From Alphaproteobacteria bacterium (GTDB taxonomy: Bacteria; Pseudomonadota; Alphaproteobacteria; ATCC43930; CGMCC-115725): DNA of 7,598 nucleotides. The translations under genes were made by a program, and so were the position numbers. Below the pieces are notes generated by a model, which was not told the origin of the DNA, did no database searches, and worked only from the letters and a program-made list of their open reading frames with translations. The stretch is taken from contig JASHUX010000447.1 in assembly GCA_030039775.1 (NCBI GenBank), positions 1 through 7,598 on the forward strand, in the 5' to 3' direction. Shown piece by piece: positions 6,007 to 7,598 of the stretch (position 1 is its first letter; each line of letters starts with the position of its first letter).

Positions 6007-7285
6007 CCACCAGCCGTTCGATATCGGCACCGCAACCCGCCAACTTTTCCTCCAACCGCTCGTAACCGCGGTCGAGATGATAGACGCGGTTGATGATGGT
6101 TTCGCCTTTCGCGGCGAGGCCGGCAAGCACCAGCGACACCGAGGCGCGGAGATCGGTCGCCATCACCTGCGCGCCGGTCAGTTGCGGGACTCCGCGCACC
6201 ATCGCGGACGCGCCGTGCACGTTGATGTCGGCGCCCATCCGGCACAGTTCCGGGACGTGCATGAATCGGTTCTCGAAGATCGTCTCGGTGATCATCGCGG
6301 CGCCGTTGGCCGTGGTCATTGCCGCCATCATCTGCGCCTGGAGATCGGTCGGAAAGCCGGGGAACGGTTCGGTCATGACGTCGACGCCAGTGAGGCGGCC
6401 GTTGGCCCGAGCGACATGCAGCCCTTCCGCCGTCTCGCTCACCACCAGTCCGGCTTTTTCCAACACCCGCGCCACGGCGGCGATGTCGCTGTGCTTGGCG
6501 CCGATCAAATCGACCGCGCCGCCCGCGATCGCCGCCGCCATCACATACGTGCCGGTCTCGATGCGATCCGGGATGACGCGATGCCGGGCGCCATGAAGGC
6601 GCGGCACGCCCCGGATGGTAATGCGCTCGGTGCCGGCACCGTCAATGTCGGCGCCCATTGCGTTCAGGCAGCGCGCCAGATCGCCGATCTCCGGCTCGCG
6701 TGCCGCGTTCACCAAATGGGTCTCGCCCCGCGCCAGGGCCGCCGCCATCATGAGATTCTCGGTGGCGCCGACCGACGGCTTGGCGAAGATGATTTCGGCG
6801 CCGACGAGGCCTTTTGGGGCACGCGCTTCGATGTAACCGTTCGTCAACTCGATCACCGCGCCGAGCCGCTCCAACCCCGCGATATGCAAATCCACGGGAC
6901 GCGTGCCGATCGCGCACCCGCCCGGCAGCGACACGTTCGCTTCGCCGCAGCGCGCCAAGAGCGGCCCCAGCACCAGCACCGAGGCGCGCATCCGGCGGAC
7001 CAGATCGTAGGGGGCCGTCATCGAGACGATGTGCTGCGCCGACAGCGCCAACGTGTGCCCGGTTTCGCCGGCCGTCGCGGCGCCGGTCATGGTGATCGTC
7101 ACGCCGTGCTGCACCAGAAGGTGGGACAGCGTCGTGATGTCGGCGAGAAACGGCAGGTTTTCGAGCGTCAGCGTTTCGTCGGTTAGCAAGGCCGCCGTCA
7201 TCAGCGGCAACGCGGCGTTCTTGGCGCCGCCGATCGGGATCTTGCCTTCAAGCGGTTTGCCGCCGCGTATCCGGATTCGGTCCAT
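5996..7285 (-). CDS. murA: UDP-N-acetylglucosamine 1-carboxyvinyltransferase
   Basis: MurA transfers enolpyruvate from PEP to UDP-GlcNAc, the first committed step of peptidoglycan synthesis in the cytoplasm. The 429-residue product has the normal length and two-domain pattern. GGAKNAALP contains Lys22/Asn23, [17 protein letters not shown] (98–114) carries the substrate-binding arginine region, and [14 protein letters not shown] (121–134) holds Cys124, equivalent to E. coli Cys115, the residue alkylated by fosfomycin. FPTDLQAQM (311–319) carries Asp314, the general-acid/base aspartate, and YHLDRGYE (402–409) the conserved arginine. The cysteine is intact, so fosfomycin sensitivity at the target is expected. 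The ATG at 7285 has GGAG four bases upstream. A possible promoter lies in the 51 bases before it. The stop overlaps the DUF2948 start by 11 bases. Confidence 0.98.
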   Translation of the reverse strand: MDRIRIRGGKPLEGKIPIGGAKNAALPLMTAALLTDETLTLENLPFLADITTLSHLLVQHGVTITMTGAATAGETGHTLALSAQHIVSMTAPYDLVRRMRASVLVLGPLLARCGEANVSLPGGCAIGTRPVDLHIAGLERLGAVIELTNGYIEARAPKGLVGAEIIFAKPSVGATENLMMAAALARGETHLVNAAREPEIGDLARCLNAMGADIDGAGTERITIRGVPRLHGARHRVIPDRIETGTYVMAAAIAGGAVDLIGAKHSDIAAVARVLEKAGLVVSETAEGLHVARANGRLTGVDVMTEPFPGFPTDLQAQMMAAMTTANGAAMITETIFENRFMHVPELCRMGADINVHGASAMVRGVPQLTGAQVMATDLRASVSLVLAGLAAKGETIINRVYHLDRGYERLEEKLAGCGADIERLVDGS

Positions 7286-7311
7286 TAAACTCCACCACCG
7301 CCAGCGTCACC

Positions 7312-7340
7312 CTTGTAACCGAGCATTAAGGCGTGCTCAA
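7312..7340 (-). promoter_or_regulatory. Possible sigma70-type promoter of murA
   Basis: On the minus strand TTGAGC (7340–7335) and TACAAG (7317–7312) lie exactly 17 bases apart. Each hexamer matches four of six consensus positions. The –35 element overlaps the stop codon of the upstream 57-residue gene. The predicted transcript would begin near 7305 and have a leader of about 20 bases containing GGAG, a sensible layout for murA. This is a pattern match without experimental support. Confidence 0.35.
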
Positions 7341-7510
7341 GGCAAGCTGCCGTCGTTGTCGGGACCGTCGTCTTCTGGCTCGTGCTCGCGGCGCTGCGCT
7401 TTGCGGCGCCGCAGATTGGCGCGGAGCGCCATTGCCAATCGTTCGCGCTTTTCGGCAGCGAGTCGATCGGTTTCGGCGGTGGTATGGGGCGACTGACGCT
7501 GTTTCGGCAT
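7337..7510 (-). CDS. Small basic protein of 57 residues, unknown function
   Basis: This short frame reads MPKQRQSPHTTAETDRLA, then EKRERLAMALRANLRRRKAQ (20–39), and ends with an acidic tail EPEDDGPDNDGSLP before a TGA at 7339–7337. The middle is a strongly basic, probably helical segment and the tail is acidic. I recall similar short proteins with an LRANLRRRKAQ core near murA in alphaproteobacteria, but cannot confirm this or name a family. The ATG lies 12 bases after the tRNA-Thr CCA end and has no clear Shine-Dalgarno. An internal ATG at residue 27, just before LRANLRRR, is possible but would cut off half the helix. There is no terminator between it and either neighbour. Two longer overlapping frames look spurious: one includes translated tRNA, the other lacks this coherent charge pattern. 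Confidence 0.68.
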   Translation of the reverse strand: MPKQRQSPHTTAETDRLAAEKRERLAMALRANLRRRKAQRREHEPEDDGPDNDGSLP

Positions 7511-7522
7511 GGCGGCAAGAAC

Positions 7523-7597
7523 TGGTGCTGCCGGTAAGGATTGAACTTACGACCTCCCCCTTACCAAGGGGGTGCTCTACCACTGAGCTACGGCAGC
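7523..7597 (-). tRNA. tRNA-Thr (anticodon GGT)
   Basis: The minus strand folds as a complete 75-base tRNA including an encoded CCA. The acceptor stem GCTGCCG (7597–7591) pairs fully with CGGCAGC, followed by discriminator A at 7526 and CCA at 7525–7523. The D-arm contains TAGCTCAGTGGTAGAGCA. The anticodon stem is CCCCC/GGGGG around the loop TTGGTAA, giving anticodon GGT, which reads ACC and ACU threonine codons. The T-arm has the GTTCAAT loop. All conserved positions look normal. The next coding start is 12 bases downstream, so tRNA and mRNA may be cut from one precursor. Confidence 0.97.
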
Positions 7598-7598
7598 T

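Noticed and set aside
5810..7186. 458-residue plus-strand frame
   Set aside because: It is antisense to murA and DUF2948; its histidine/arginine-rich composition is the usual mirror of GC-rich coding DNA.
7285..7518. Minus-strand frame of 77 residues before murA
   Set aside because: It overlaps the 57-residue gene in another frame, has no coherent domain or charge pattern and ends on the murA start; the 57-residue frame is more protein-like.
7326..7583. Minus-strand frame of 85 residues starting MVEHPLGKGEVVSSILTGST
   Set aside because: The first part is translated tRNA-Thr, a common false ORF; the rest is out of frame with the better-supported 57-residue gene.
1..7598. Mobile elements, CRISPR arrays, attachment sites, defence genes or riboswitches
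   Set aside because: Reading both strands showed no transposase or integrase motifs, spaced direct repeats, inverted terminal repeats, duplicated tRNA end or long structured leader.

Overview
The window is GC-rich and dense with housekeeping genes. It looks like chromosomal DNA from an alphaproteobacterium, probably in or near the Rhodospirillales. Two things support this: the alphaproteobacterial markers DUF2948 and UPF0262, and the gene order murA – DUF2948 – hisG – hisD – UPF0262 – infA – maf – RNase E/G – yacG. The order and families come from knowledge of the group; no database search was possible.

Apart from a short fragment at the left edge, everything reads on the minus strand, so transcription runs from right to left. 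First comes tRNA-Thr(GGT) with an encoded CCA, at the right edge. Twelve bases later is a very short basic protein of 57 residues, then murA (first committed step of peptidoglycan synthesis) and a DUF2948 protein. Next are hisG and hisD (first and last steps of histidine synthesis) and a UPF0262 protein. After a 79-base gap with a possible promoter come infA (translation initiation factor IF-1), maf (nucleotide pyrophosphatase), a short RNase E/G-family protein, yacG (zinc protein, gyrase inhibitor family) and a crotonase-fold enoyl-CoA hydratase/isomerase. Most neighbours overlap by 1 to 11 bases or lie within about 30 bases, so one or two long, translationally coupled operons are likely. They combine cell-wall, histidine, translation and nucleotide-hygiene functions.

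At positions 1–236 a plus-strand frame opens off the left edge and resembles the start of an exported protein. It runs head-on into the 3' end of the hydratase gene. Codon choice changes near position 110, so this end looks like a rearrangement, decay or assembly join.

I found no mobile element, CRISPR array, toxin pair, phage gene or clear new system. The points most worth a second look are the left-edge junction, the tiny gene between tRNA-Thr and murA, and the RNase E/G paralogue that keeps its catalytic aspartates but lacks the zinc-link cysteines.
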